Below the pieces are notes generated by a model that was given only the letters and a program-made list of their open reading frames with translations, made no database searches and was not told where the DNA came from. Shown piece by piece: positions 1 to 12,943 of a stretch of DNA of 64,000 nt; the stretch's first letter is position 1, and each line of letters opens with the position of its first letter. Origin of the DNA: Aphanomyces cochlioides (taxonomy: Eukaryota; Oomycota; Saprolegniomycetes; Saprolegniales; Verrucalvaceae); assembly GCA_019828595.1 (NCBI GenBank), contig JAHQRK010000005.1, forward strand, positions 1,240,001 to 1,304,000, given 5' to 3'. A program made the translations under genes and the position numbers.

Positions 1-680
1 TTGGCTTTCTCAGTCAAACTGAACGAACCCTGGAGCAACAAGTTGGAAACCACAACTTGGAGCTCCGCCATCACGAACCGCGTATGCCATTGCAGCTCTT
101 TGGCCCCGTGCTCTATGGCATGTAGGCGGACGTATTGTCTTGGCGCAGCCACTGCTTGACATTCCTGTCACGCAATGATTTCCATGGCAGAATGCGTGGC
201 AAACATGACGAAGACCCAGTCAAGCGTCGTGCTCGTTGTCTTCAGGAGACCCGGTGAGTCCACTTCGGGTGGATATACTTCATGACCAGCGAGACATCGT
301 GACATGAGTCTCGGCTGTCACACAGCTGTGGATGCAATGACAGTGTCCACCTTCTCGAGCAAGATGCGCTTGATTTCATGTTGTTTGACTGAGCGAGGCA
401 ATGGTCATTCATCAAAATCCGGGATGTAGATCGAGCAGACGTTGTAAAAAGCTTGGGAGGCTGATTTGACGCCTTGGAGGTCTCAAGCACTGACGGTGGT
501 CTATCCATTCACTTTGGCGAAAGCAGCTTCGAGACATACCCTCGACAGTGAGGTTACGATTAACTCTCGTCACGACTGGCCAGATGTAAACATGGCGACT
601 GGGTGTTTTTCGATTTCGTTTAGAACAAAGACAGCTAACCCAATGATACGGAATGCGTCTTGACAAGCTTGCTAGTCTCT
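1..680 (-). pseudogene. Cytochrome P450 remnant (copy A0)
   Basis: Minus-strand pieces match the downstream P450 copies in the same order: the heme-binding C-terminal exon (about 1-130), the exon after the I-helix (about 150-240) and parts of the helix C to I exons (about 270-600). Large deletions and frame breaks separate them and no long reading frame survives. Homology was judged by eye against copies B-D in this window. The left end runs off the window. Confidence 0.7.
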
Positions 681-790
681 TAAGCGATGGCGTGAATCGT
701 CATGGACAAATTCACTGGTTTGATTGTGCCGCCGTCAAAGCGTGGATTCACATTGGCCTTGTCGGTGGTGATGGATTGCATATTATGCTA
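680..790 (-). pseudogene. Short P450 C-terminal fragment
   Basis: About 100 bp resembles the last part of the P450 C-terminal exon (the segment ending in a Met-Thr-Ile-His-type tail in the intact copies). It lies directly upstream of copy A0 on the same strand, so it is probably the stub of another tandem duplicate. The following sequence to about 1,740 contains only scattered weak matches and no gene that I can support. Confidence 0.45.
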
Positions 791-1746
791 TCCATGATCA
801 ATTATTACTATTCGATCGGGAATTTGTGATTGATCCGACTTCGACAGCGGTCAGCTTACGATCAAGAGGTCGTCGAGCGGCGAGACAGCGCGTGCCTTGG
901 CCATGCAACAGTTTGTGGTTGTGCCCAGGACTCAATCAGCTGAGCTCCACATCGGAATTACTCTAACTTTCGCACACAAGTCGACGCACCTGGATGGAGG
1001 CACGAACTCAATGCTGAGCATGACAAAGGCGACATGACAGCCTCCTGGATGAAGCGTGTAGTGTCGACTCGTTCGATTCGAGCATGGTGAATCGCTCGAC
1101 GGCACGCTACGGTCTCCTGTTAGCTGTGGTGATCACTCTGAAATTTGTCCCCCCACACCTCTGATGGAATCAGGTCAACTTTAAACTGTTCCATCATGGG
1201 TTGCTACTCTGCAGCTGGATGGATATGTTCAAGCTCAACGATAGTCCACGTATGCGCACGCAACACTTGAACAATTGAGCTCCCCATCGGAATAAACCGA
1301 CATCAGCTTGATGGAACCACGAAAGGAACACTCGAAGTAGTCATTTGCATTGCTCATGACAGCGTCGTTATGCTCAAATAGATGAGTTTCAACCTGGCAC
1401 TCTCATGTCGGAGCTTTGATTCGTTTTGTTGGTCAAACCGAGCGCAAAGTTGGAGGTGCAAATTTTGCACTTAGTCAATATCATGGGCTCAGAAGGACCT
1501 AGAACTGCCGACTATAATCGTGGGAGCGTCCACTTCGCATGATTGCAACACGGACGGCGACGTGGGCTTGGAAAAAAGCAACATCTAGACTGGTGACTAT
1601 GACGGGGAATGTCGAGGGCGAATGCCCTTTCCACCGTGACGATTTCAAACTTTTAGGCAAAGGGCGACGACTTTATTCGATTGTATTGAAAACAGAGAGG
1701 GGTGAGCTATTCTTGCTAGTGTCTCCGTAGAGAGAGAGAGTAAGGC

Positions 1747-3190
1747 TTAAGCTACCGTTTGAATCGTCATGATCAATCTCGCGGGCTTTGTCGAGACGCC
1801 ATCATGTCGAGGATGTACATTGGCTTTGTCGGTCAAACGGAACGAAAAGTGGGGCAACAAGTTGGCAACCAAGACTTGAAGCTCTGCCGTCGCGAAGCGC
1901 ATGCCAATGCAGTTCTTGGACCCGGTGCTAAATGGCATGTAGGCGAACGTATTGCCTTGGCCATGGCGCAATGCCTTGTCGGCTTCGTATGGCGCCGTGC
2001 CTTCGAGGAATCGCTCTACGATCATCGGTATCAACGTGAGAATCCCTCTAGTGGACATCTTACCAGGAATAAACTCGTCTGGTTCGCTCCAGTACTTTGG
2101 AGCTGATAAACATGGTGGTTCCCTTTGCAAAGAAGTCAGCTAGCCAGCGTCAATTTGAAGCACACCTTTGGAATAAAGATGGGTTTGCCATCCGACATGG
2201 GCACAACGTCGTCCGAAGCACACTCGCGGGTAGCGACATTGGCGACGGCGGGGAACATGCGCAACGTTTCATGGATAAATGCCGTCGTGTATTTCAACTC
2301 GGCCAGAGACTTCCAACCGATTTGCCCGCCTTCTGAAGCGGCCGCCACGGCTTGGCATTCCTTCCGCGCGATGCTTTCCATCTCTGGATGCTTGGCAAAC
2401 ATGGCAAAGACCCACGAGAGCGTCGCGCTCGTCGTCTACACCACGAATTAGACCACCCTCGATCTCTCACTTTGGACATACTTCATGACCAGCGAGCATA
2501 AAAGTCATCACGTGAGTGATGGCTTCCTCGGCAGTCACTCTCTGCCCAGCATCGGCATTTTCATCCATCGGGCGACTTGGATCTCGACGGGCTTGGAGCT
2601 TGGACTCAATGACATTTGCAACCTTCTCGTGCAAGATACGCTTGGCTTCGCGTTGTTTGACCAAGCGAGGCAGTGGCCAGTTGGCAAAGCCAGGGATGTA
2701 CGTCGAGCCAAGGAGGTAGAAGAGCTTGGGCGACTGGTTCAACATGTTGTAGGCCTGGAGCACGCGGTCGTTGGCGCTTTCGAGTGAGCCAAAGTTGTAG
2801 CCAAAAGCAGCGACGCCGATCACGTCCAGAGTCATCTTGGTGAAGACTACCGAAGTGCGTAAGATACGGGAAGGAAGGACTAGCCATGGACGTACAATCG
2901 TGCACGTCGACAGCGACGCCTTGGTCTGCCACTTGCTTGAGATGGTTGCTCAATTGACGAGCATTGCGAGCAAAGATGTCGACACATTCACGGACTTTGG
3001 AAAAGCCAATGCTCAGCAATCCATCGCCGCCAAGGAAAATCTATCCAAGGCAGAGGATAAAGCGACCGGGATTCCGTCGAGACGTACTCGAATACGGTGT
3101 CGAGTGCTATTGGCGCGTGGATAATTATCACTCTTGACGGTCAAGACGTGTTTGATCGCCTCAGGATCAGTGAGCAAGACCTAGCAAGTT
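1747..3190 (-). pseudogene. Cytochrome P450 copy A, N-terminally truncated
   Basis: Minus-strand P450 lacking exons 1 and 2. Present are the exon with [11 protein letters not shown] (about 3180-3090), a helix C exon missing about 17 codons around the HHHQRKM segment, the long central exon (2467-2835) ending in AGHE, the K-helix exon with ETLR (2136-2436) and the heme exon with FSTGSKNCIG (near 1940). The short exon before the PERF motif has lost about 16 nt compared with copy C, which shifts frame. The intron splitting the PERF codon is retained. The missing N-terminus plus the frameshift make this a pseudogene. Confidence 0.8.
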
Positions 3191-4050
3191 CGTGAGCCTT
3201 TTCATCGTTCGAGCTCCAAGTGGTAATGCTGATAGCGAGGAAAATCTCAATGCTATACAAAGGAAATTAGAGTGCTATCTTCTACTTCAAACTGGATTTT
3301 CACTTTTATCTACTCAGCTACGAGAGAAGATTGAGTGGATTAGGTGGATCCAAATGACAAAAATATCCTGTGGGGCAAACTTCAGAGGGACCAGCCCAGC
3401 TAACAGGAGGCCGTAGTGTGTCGTCGAGCGATGCGCTATGTATAAATCAAACACTGCTGTAGCTGAAATAGATGCGTCCATCTATTTCAGTGGACTCTCG
3501 TCGACAGTCACTCAACATCGGAATAACAAAACATCGGTGATTGCAATTTAATGGCAACAACTCTTGTCACGATCAAGGGGGAATCCGTTTTCCCTCGACA
3601 GCGTTTGATCTAAAACTCAGGGTGACTTCGATAGGTTAATACACAACGAGTACTGCTCTACTTGGTGATGAGAGTACGATTGCCGTACTCACAACAAAGC
3701 GCGTACACTAGGACAGGGGTGCTTGCTTGACAGCTTCTACTTTGATGGACAGTGACAGGCAACTCGATGGATCACTACAACTAAACATGATCAAGGCACA
3801 AAGTTTTATTGCATGTACTTTCCAGCAAATTCATTTTGAGTGTGGTTCGCACTGTCAAGACCGAGAGACAAATGCGAAGGACATCTACTATTGTCAGTTC
3901 GATTCGAAATTGGAGTGGGGGGGCAATCGAATAGATCGAAGAAATTGCACGCGAAATTGATCATTGATCTTAAATTCAGATTGACTTGGCCAATTAAACG
4001 ACTCGTACGATTCCATTCGAAAGCTGCTGTATTCTTCATCCACCAGCGAT
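3191..4050. other. Intergenic, no gene seen
   Basis: Between the truncated end of P450 copy A and the next decayed reading frame. Only short open frames without recognisable domains occur. Weak P450-like composition near 3200-3260 may be the lost exon 2 of copy A. Confidence 0.4.
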
Positions 4051-4147
4051 GCAACACACCCCGTCACCACGCCGGTATGTCACGCGTTCATCCCCAATTG
4101 AGGAGCAGCCACATGCTCCTGAGGTGTCCCGGGCCGGTCTCATTCAA

Positions 4148-5028
4148 ATGAAAGCGGAGATATTCGTGAAAGACACTGTCTGCTCGCGCGATCACAGTGG
4201 GAAGCGTTTGCAGCCGCAAATTTTTGAGGGTGCGTCATGGAATGATGTCAAGCATCAAATCTTTACGTTCTGCTCGGGCTATATGAACAACAAGGCGTCC
4301 TATACAGACGAGCCAAGAGTTTGGACCATTTGCGAGGACTCTCCAACTGAGAATGATTTTGACTCATTCATATCAGTCAAATTGGCGCGGCATCATTTTC
4401 GACCGAGATCGTTGGAGCATGCAAATCGCTACCTCGTCGACCACGCAAACATGTCTTTCACCATTACTATATTCAAATGGGGAAACCAAGTCAACACATC
4501 CCACGATCTTCAAGAGCTCCAAGATCAATGCATTTTGCCGGAAATACGAGACCGAGCAGGCGCAGTCGCAGAACAACTACAACAAGACATGGTGTGTCTG
4601 TTAAAGTCCAAGTGGTCAACGCATTTGGAAGCTTTTGATTCGGCGTGGAGAATGTGGGCTGCGGCGATATTGAAGCGCCCACGCCATTTGCACGCGCGCC
4701 TTGTTGAAGATTAGCCACCATCAAATATGCTGCATCTCTTTCGATCAAATCAAAACAATACTGAGCGGCGTTGCGAGTGGATGCAACAAAGCTTGCCTTT
4801 AGCGCGGGAAGTTGTTCAAAGCAGTCTCCAAAATTATGCAACGCTTGAGATTGATATTGGTGTAATCTTGTCGTGAGTCCGAAGTTTTGCTGCCGTGATG
4901 GCCGCGAAAGAGCAAATGTAAAAGCGTTTCTTCTTGACATGTCTGTGCCCCATGTTGTGGAAGACTTAAGCATCATTGTGGGAGATATTCCGAACATGGA
5001 CGACACCCAACATGCTGAAGAGGATTGA
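4148..5028 (+). pseudogene. Decayed unidentified protein-coding frame
   Basis: An open frame (4049-4714, likely start Met at 4148) encodes about 188 residues I do not recognise, with ordinary soluble composition and no membrane segment. After the TAG at 4712 the same frame stays coding-like to about 4866. A +1 shift then gives a continuous acidic tail (ending HAEED) with its stop at 5026-5028. This suggests one ancestral gene of about 290 codons broken by a nonsense codon and a frameshift. Its position between P450 duplicates and beside a transposase suggests mobile-element cargo or a degraded accessory gene. Confidence 0.45.
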
Positions 5029-5111
5029 GATTAAATTTAATGCACTATTCATGAAGCTCTGTTGCTTAGAGTTTTGACTTAGAGAGATGAAATGACTTGA
5101 AAGAAACACAT

Positions 5112-5797
5112 TCATTGACCACAGAAATGAAATCCCATGCAATCGTCGTTACTCTGCACTTCGTCTTCCAGTCGGCTGCCTGGATCAAAGCGGCCATGAA
5201 TGCCGTATCCACAGTGCTCAAAAATGGACTTCATGTCAAAGCTCTTGAATTTCATCATGACACTCAAAACGAAAGCCATTAAGTCACGTGTTTGGTTTTC
5301 CGCGTAATCCCGCTGGAAATTCTTCTTGATGAGACCAAAGAGGTATTCTATGGGATTATAGAATGGGCAATAAGCTGGGAGAAAAATAGGGACAATTCCA
5401 ATACTTCGAAGAACATAAACAATGTTTGGATGCCAATGGATGCTTGCGCCGTCCAGAATCCACACGGACGATCGACAAGGATACATTTTACACTTGCCCG
5501 ATGTTGCAAACGTTGTGCATGAATCAACAAACTTAGTCCGATCAAATGTGCCCAAAGTGTCAAAAACTTCAGCCAAACCATCCACCGTAATAAAGCACAG
5601 CATGGACTCGAATTCACCACGAAAGCAATGTACAGAGCGTGCATTATTGTATTCTTCGAAGCATGTTGCTGTCCAACGTGTTGCATCAGTACCCCAGTAG
5701 CCGAGGCATGCCCTTTGAACGGCATGACTGCGCAAGATTCGCGGTATTTCAAATTGGAGGAATTAACTTCGACTGTGTATGAATTTACAAATACCAA
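5112..5797 (-). pseudogene. IS630/Tc1-type DDE transposase fragment
   Basis: Minus-strand frame with the hallmark C-terminal half of DDE_3 (IS630/Tc1/mariner) transposases: a beta-strand plus VWILDGASIH (second catalytic Asp), then LPAYCPFYNPIEYLFG (catalytic Glu). The upstream part (VFVNSYT to MPFKGHAS) is in another frame, so there is a frameshift near 5,700. The N-terminal DNA-binding domain is not recognisable. Where the family normally has the first Asp I read Asn, so the copy is probably dead. I could not delimit terminal inverted repeats. Confidence 0.75.
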
Positions 5798-6279
5798 GTT
5801 TAATGATGGGTCGGTCGATTTTCGCGCAATTTTCCCAATCGACCGTTCAGTCCAATTTTACCTCAAAAGGACAATACAGTAACTTGCAAAGGCCAGGCTC
5901 AAATTTGCAACCAAGTAGCTCACGACTCTGTCGAGGGAACTTCCGTAATTGTGAGCTTGAAAACAGTCCATTCCACTCCAAAACACTGGAGGCAGCCAAA
6001 TGCGTCAGGGTCAAGAGGAATAACCCAACAGAGAAGAGAGAAAGATGGGTAAATTTCGAGGACTCGGTGCATGTTTACTTGGGCCACATGCTCCAACACA
6101 CAATGTTCCATGTTTTGTGTGGTATCCACTCCGTTGGGTCAGACTATCGCTAGTCTTTTGCTTGTCGTAACTCGTCGTGAGGTTGATTCTGACGGGAAAC
6201 AGGAGACTCCTTGACGATGTTATCTCACTGCGGCTTTATCCCAAGCATCGATACATACTCTTTGGTTACATCTGCTTGA

Positions 6280-7110
6280 TGCTTAAGCTGCTCCTAGAAC
6301 GCACTCCACTGTATGGAGAGCGCAATAACTAATACCAAGGCAATCCGTACACCATTTCTCCATACAGCATGGGGAATCGCTGGGCGTGCGGTTTGCCATA
6401 GCAGTTTCATGTCGATATTTCTCCAAACTTGCGCTCTGTTTGACCGACAAAACGAATCGAAGCCACGACACGGCAGTGTCTTATAGTGTATTGAAGCCGT
6501 CCATTTGAGCTCGACGACGCTAGTATAAACAATGCAACGAAATACATCTTTCTACGGAAGAGAGAAGTCCTGTCGACTTCACTGTCGCTCCATCGCTCAT
6601 GCTAGCATTCCTGATAAATGGGTGAATGCCTACGTTTAGAAATGCATTTACTTCAGACTGCAGTGGCTGGAATAAATTAGATGTTGATCAAGACACATGG
6701 AGTAACGATGTGATTGCCTTCCGACACGAGCACATGGTCGTCCGTGGCGCACATGCTCAAGAGTGTCGTCGGTGGCGGTGGGGAATATACGCAGAGCGTG
6801 TAAGATGAATGTCGTCGTGTATTTCAACTCGACCAGAGACTTCCAGGCGATTTGACCGTGTTTTGAGTCTACCGCCACTGTTTGACATGCCTTTCTAGTG
6901 ATGATTTTTGTCGCAGGATATGTGTGCCAAATATTGCGAAGACACAGCAAAGCATCTTGATCGTCGTCTACTTCGCGAATGAGACCTCGACGTACCGCTC
7001 AGGATGGACTAACTTTGTAACCATCGCACATCAAGGTGGCCAAGTCAATCAACAAAGCACATCCAAGTCAACGACTGGGTGCAATGGCAGGGCAATATAG
7101 AGTTCACCTC
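6280..7110 (-). pseudogene. Degraded cytochrome P450 remnant
   Basis: A piece resembling the heme exon lies near 6290-6480. A K-helix exon remnant (6640-6960) contains SLVELKYTTTFI and ALRIFPT in the order seen in the intact copies. A scrap of the central exon follows near 7030-7110. Frames are broken throughout. Confidence 0.65.
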
Positions 7111-7419
7111 CAAAAGGCCTTTGCAACATGGTGTGTATTCTTCTTACGCGTTTGATATTCCGACACACCAAGTACTCGTGTGGAGCGCATAGTTTGGGAT
7201 TGCAAAGTCACAGGTCGTTTCGTCATGCGTGAACTTGAGAGTGGCATGGACTGATGGAGAGGACGATGGAGAATCTTTTTGGGATGACTCACTGAGCTTA
7301 TTCATGTCAAGATTGAATCTAGGACGACAAAAGTCGTGATAACTCACTCATAAATAGATGGGATCCGGCGAAAGGGTTGGGGGATTCTGTCATTCACTCC
7401 TTCGTGAATGACATAATTT

Positions 7420-7795
7420 AACAAATGTCTAAAGACTAAACAGAGATCGATAAATGCCAAGTAGAGGACAAGGAAGGTATCTTGACCGTATGAAGCAATG
7501 CCGAGAGCATGTAGCAAAAAGTAGTTTCACGACAGGTACTATGGCCTTGACAAGTGGGGGCAACCGCTGTAGATAGAGTACGATTCAAGTGCAGTTTGTC
7601 AAGTGGAAGGTGAAGAGTCCCCCCCCGCAAGTTTGTGACTTGGGGGATGTTCGAGGGCGACAACCTCGCAAAATTTTAACGACTCGCTCGACAATAACAC
7701 CGGTTTGACAAAGTGCAATGCTTTACTCGATGGTATTTAGAGAAAAAAGAGCAAGCTCAATGACACAAAAGCTGTCTTGGCAAGCTTCACAAAGC
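7420..7795 (-). repeat. Duplicated 3' flank of P450 copy B
   Basis: The sequence just downstream of the copy B stop codon resembles that downstream of copy C (about 12,750-12,943). Shared stretches include a G-rich patch, GCAAAATT followed by GACGACTCG-like sequence, and an ACAAAGTG..AATG..TTTA segment. The tandem duplication unit therefore extended at least 300 bp past the coding region. Confidence 0.5.
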
Positions 7796-9705
7796 TTAGG
7801 CGATCGAGTGGATCGTCATGTTCAAATCCATAGGTTGCAACGTGGTGCTCAGATGTGGCTTGATGTTGGCTTTGTCACTCAAACGGAAGGAAAACTGGAG
7901 CAACAAGTTGGACACGACCACTTGGAGCTCCGCCATCGCAAATCGCATGCCGATGCAATTCTTCGGCCCCGCGCTAAAGGGCATGTAGGTGAATGTATTG
8001 CCATGACCATTGCGCAACGCCTTGTCGGCTTCATACGCCGCCGTGCCTTCGAGGAAACGCTCTAGCATAATCGCCATCAGCTTAGCTGCTCCTCAAGCTG
8101 AGCTCCTACCAGGGAGGAACTCATCTGGCTGGCTCCAGTACTTTGGATTGCGGTGTTGAGCCGCCAAGCTCAGAATTATAGTCGTGCCCTAGACAGAGGC
8201 ATGAGGTATTCCGTCACAACGTTGAGCAAAACCTTTGGAATAAAGATGGGTTTGCCATCCGACATGGGCACATGGTCGTCCGAAGCGCACTCGCGTGTAG
8301 CGGTGGTGGCGGCGGTGGGCAACACGCGCAACGTTTCTTGGATGAATGCCGTCGTGTATTTCAACTCGGCCAGAGACTTGGAGCCGATTACACCGCCTTC
8401 TGAAGTTGCAGCCACGGCTTGGCATTCCTTGCGAGCAATGGTTTCCATCGCAGGATGGGTGGCAAACATGGAGAAAACCCAAGAAAGCGTTGTGCTCGTT
8501 GTCTACAAGTCGTCGTGAAACCCTCTGACCGTCCTTTGGTGGACTTACTTCATGCCCGGCAAACATAAACGTCATGACGTGACAGCGAGCTTCTTCGAGA
8601 GCCACTCTTTGCTGCCCAGCCTCCACATCGAGGATTAAATCGACCAAATCGGCGGGGCGATTGACGTCACGAGGGGCTTGGAGCTTGGACGCAATGACGC
8701 TTTCAACCTTTTCGAGCAACATGCGCTTGGCTTCGCGCTGTTTGACCAAGCGAGGCAGTGGCCACTTGTCAAAGCCAGGGATGTACATGGAGCCGAGGAT
8801 GTAAAAGAGCTCAGGCGGCTGGTTCGTTATCTTGTACGCATCGAGCACGCGATTGTTGGCGTTTTCGAGCGAGCCAAAGTTGTAGCCAAAAGCACAGACG
8901 CCAATTACGTCCAGAGTCATCTTGGTGAAGACTAGCCAAGATGATGAGCAACCATGCAATCCAAGGACGTACAATCGCTCATGTCGACAGCGATGCCTTG
9001 GTCTGCCATTTGCTTGAGATGGTTGCTCAGTTGGCGAGCATGGCGGGCAAAGATGTCGACAAACTCACGGACTTTGGCAAAGCCAAAGCTTGGCGTGAGC
9101 ATCTTGCGCTGGTGGTGATGCGTCTCGCCTTCCGAACTGAGCAATCCGTCGCCGCCAAGGAGAACCTATCGAAGACAGAGAATCAATCCACCGGTGTTCC
9201 GTCGGGACGAACGCGGAGAAAGTTTCGAGTCTCTGGGGCTCTTGGATAATTGTCGTTGTTGACCACGTAGACGTGCTTGATCGCTTCTGGATCGGAGAGA
9301 ATGACCTACAAAGGTTCAATACCATTTCAAAGTGACGTTAGTGAGCATACTCGATGGGTCAGCGCTGCTCTGAAATGCACAGCACCGCCATATTTCTTGA
9401 TCCTGAACGACATCATCACCGTGAGCCCTGTAGCATTTGGCGTACCATGAAAGAAAGGGTTCTGGATAATTGCCTTCTTCCCACTTGGCATTGACGATTT
9501 CCTTCATCGAACCAAAGAACCAATGCGACGATGGAGGTCCAGGCAGCGCATTGAGAGGGTTCGTGGCAGGCTCAATCACAAAATAGTAGAGCAGCGTGAA
9601 AGCTCCAGCCATGACGAGCATTGCCGCAGCCGTCGCCACAGGGTACGTCGACGAGAGTTGAATCAAATCCATCCTTTTGAAGTGGGCACAAGGCAGCAAA
9701 TTCAA
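7796..9705 (-). CDS. Cytochrome P450 monooxygenase, copy B (intact)
   Basis: Heme-thiolate monooxygenase of CYP4/CYP86-like layout. Exons: 9705-9446, 9402-9351, 9305-9213, 9165-8973, 8931-8549, 8502-8233, 8188-8110, 8061-7796; introns are 41-48 nt. Splicing gives 531 residues with no stop. Met12 (9672) is an equally good start; both Mets align in copies C and D. There is an N-terminal membrane anchor, then PGPPSSHW, an I-helix AGHETT split by an intron, K-helix ETLR, a PERF motif split by an intron, and the heme loop [10 protein letters not shown]. Substrate is unknown. The only copy in the array with a fully open frame. Confidence 0.9.
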
Positions 9706-10200
9706 AAATGACTCGTTGTGGCGTCCACGTGAATGCTATGCGGAGCTACGGGAGACGATGTGCAGCGGACAGCCTGTCCAAGTCCATCCAACTCATGGGG
9801 TAGCCAGCAAAAGGCACTCGTTGGCTCGATCTTTCACACACACACATCAATTTGATAAAATCGTGGCGGGAAGGAGGTTCCAAGTAGCCCTTGAGAAGGT
9901 GGGGGACGCTTATAGCTAGGGGCGCTCGTCGGTGAATGGAGAGCGCACTCCTACCATCTCGGATTACCTCTTGAGCTCGCAGGACTTTACCCGAGTAAAC
10001 AATATGTAACCCCAGATCTTGGGAAACCTAACATATTCTATAATCCCTGAAAAATTAGATGTCATAGGTATTAATTATAAAAGTATAAAAGATGGCTTGA
10101 ACTATCTTTTATATATCGATTTGCAAGAAATGATGTACTTTTGCTTATTATCTTATAAATGTAATTAAATATGCAGGTACTTACACACAGCACGAAGACG
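9706..10200. other. Upstream region of P450 copy B
   Basis: Contains the presumed promoter of copy B. A CACACACA run occurs near 9838. After about 9,990 the sequence turns AT-rich. No gene seen. Confidence 0.4.
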
Positions 10201-10211
10201 TCAAGCACTAC

Positions 10212-10625
10212 TGTAGATGCGCTTGCCACCGGCCTGCGACTGTGCGTCGCCGCGTCCATCATTTCAATACGCCACGCTTTACATCCGGAGGAACTCGAAT
10301 TTTCAGCGTACAAGACAATGAAACCACATATTGAAAGATCTGACGGTTGAGGACCGAGATTACCATGAAAACCTGGATGAAGGAGCACAAAGCAGGATGG
10401 AAACTCTGCAAATAACTGCCGATGCGATTACCGTCGCCCTATATCTGTGCGATACCGCGCGCCAATTCGATACGCCACGCTTAACATCCGGAGCGACTCG
10501 AAATTTCAGCATACATGTCTATGGAGCCACGAGCCGAAAGATCTGCCGGTTGATTCTGCGGCTATGACAGGGGCCGCCATGAAATCCAAGATGAAGCAAC
10601 GCATAGCAGGATGGAAAAGCTGCAA
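10212..10625. repeat. Diverged tandem duplication, unit about 205 bp
   Basis: Two adjacent copies (about 10,212-10,415 and 10,420-10,625) share ordered segments: a GATGCG-type opening, TACGCCACGCTT, ACATCCGGAG, ACTCGAA plus TTTCAGC, a GAAAGATCTG block, and a closing GCAGGATGGAAA. Frames on both strands are interrupted, so this is a decayed repeat or duplicated gene fragment of unknown origin. Confidence 0.6.
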
Positions 10626-11639
10626 GTTGAGCTGTGGTCGAACACGGCCATCCGTTCAATTGCACAGCTAAAAGAGCGACACGGGGTGTTTACAGTACAC
10701 GAAGCAGGGCTGTTTGCGATGCGACATTGGCCGTCATAATCAATCACACCATGTTGAATTTCGAGTCACGAATGCTCAGTATGCGGCGACAAGCAGGCGA
10801 AAGGTGTTGAGACGGACTGAAAATCCACGTTCGCACCCAGTGCAATCACCAGAATGACGCTGATGTGCCTGATGGAGCAGCGAAATCAAAGTTGTCATGG
10901 CAGACCTGTGCCAGCGTCAGTCGAGCTGATAGACGCTAGCCTAAATGACGTAGCACAAATGCCACTGCTATGACTTGAATCGTGCGATGGTCACGACGAG
11001 TTGGCGCAAGGAACATCATAACGTTGTTTGTTGTGGAAAGCTGGGCGTGGTTGTGCCATTCTTCGTGGCAGCCAGTCCAAATGTATTCACCCATGCAGGA
11101 ACCACCTCTCTCTCTGACGAGGGCCATGCTTCATGCATTCTCCATGCGCACGACGTTGCAAGCGCTAGAAGCCGCCCCGAGAGAATGTCAACGAACTTTT
11201 CCCCGGGAAGGGTGCACATCCCAGGTTTTTACTGGTTTTTCAACGGGTTTTATTCACCTATTTTAGGTTTTTCACATTCATGCAGCAATTGCGAAGCCTC
11301 AAACTGCGCGGGCGACGTCAGACATCCGCCCAGAAAATTGCGCTCATCGCAGCGAAGCGGAAGTCGAGTGAAAAATTTTCTGCAGGCGGATGACTCGGAG
11401 GAGGGAGCCCCCAACGTGCACCAAAAAAGGGATTTGTTCATGTTTTCTCTCATCGGGCAAGGCGACAGGTAGGCCGTAAAGCGGTGCCGCCACCCTGATG
11501 AGGCCTGCTAGGGAATGACAATCTAACTCTTCCTGGTGATATCCTCATTTCCGTAAAATGTGACCTAATGTAACCTGACCCGGATATGACCTTCGGACTC
11601 TACCCAACAACGATTGGCATCTACAAGGCTAACCCTCGA
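10626..11639. other. No gene supported
   Basis: Several open frames overlap here on both strands (the longest is 165 codons, 10,975-11,472 plus). They lack domains and show no consistent codon or splice structure, so none is called. Confidence 0.35.
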
Positions 11640-11960
11640 ATTGAGCTTACCAGGGATGAACTCGTTATGTAGCCTCCAGTGCTTTCAACATCATTCTTGT
11701 CAAGTGATGGCTTCCATGGCAGGATGCGTGCCAAGCATGTGAGAACCTAGCAAAGCGTTGTGCTCGGCGACTACACTGCGAATTAGACGTCACTGCCTCG
11801 CGCAGGATGCGTTTGCTTCATAACAATCGAGTATAAACGCCATGACCTGAGAGCGAGGTTTCTCAGCAGCCCCTCTGTTCTTATTTCCGTCATCCACATC
11901 TACCAAGCTGACCAAGTCAATCGACGAGCGAGCCATCCAAGTCAACGACTCGTCGCGACG
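11640..11960 (-). pseudogene. Degraded cytochrome P450 remnant
   Basis: Scraps in P450 exon order on the minus strand: the exon before PERF (about 11,640-11,690), the end of the post-I-helix exon with its splice junction (about 11,700-11,790) and part of the central exon (about 11,820-11,950). No frame survives. Confidence 0.55.
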
Positions 11961-12943
11961 GCATCGAGATAAAGAATGATCTCAACCGAGATTTCCACAT
12001 GCCATGTCATGGAAACGACGCATTTTGAGGGCGTAGGCACAGATCACTTTATGGTGCGTGTCTGGCCTTGGTAGCTACATAGACTGATCGAGAGGACCAT
12101 GAAGACTCTGTGGATGCTAACGAGATGACACAGTGTGCTCATGTTTCGTTTGGGAAGAATGACTCAAGGAGCATACTAGTACAACGTTTATAGGTCATAG
12201 AGATAGGGTTAGGGTATACTGTCATAGTAGCCCAAGATCTCGACCAGATGGAGCATGGACCAGAGCATGTAGACGAAGGCAGCCAAGAGAGGGCAGCCGC
12301 ATACAGTCTTTTTACCACAACATGACAGACTGAATGCGCACTTGGACGGCAGATAGAACACCGTGTATTGCATGGATGTCAAGGAAATTATGACGATTCA
12401 TGTGATGGCCACTCGGTCTTTCTCTTGCGATGCGCGTTGTTTACTCACTCTAAGAGACTGAACTTGGATTGATATTGCACCAATTTGCTCCTTTCTGTCG
12501 TAATCTGAGCCGATGGGTAAACTACCAAGCCAAATGTGGACAAATGAGATATCTGTCATGGCTAGGAGGATGTCCAGAAGATAAATGAATCCAACGAGAA
12601 TGCTTGAAACCGAGTCTTTGAGCGTTGCGAGGCAAACATTCAGTCAACTGGAAGTGCCAAGGTTTGGTATGTTTGATTCTGACACGGTCGTTGTGTCACA
12701 CTTGTTAGAAAGCCGATTTGTACTCGTTTAAGCGCAGCGATGGCCACAACACCTAGACGTTTGGGTGTTTGTCAAGTCTAGAGTTTCGGAGTTTGTGGTT
12801 TGAGGGGATTTTCAAGGGGGACGCCGTCGCAAAATTGACGACGCGCTTTACAATAAAAATTCTTGTACAAAGTGTAATAGCTTTATGCAATTGCATGTAG
12901 AGAAGAGAGAGCAAATCCAGTGACACGGAATGAGCCTTGCTGG

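Noticed and set aside
10975..11472. 165-codon plus-strand frame between P450 copies
   Set aside because: Competing frames on both strands over the same bases, no recognisable features, and decayed surroundings.
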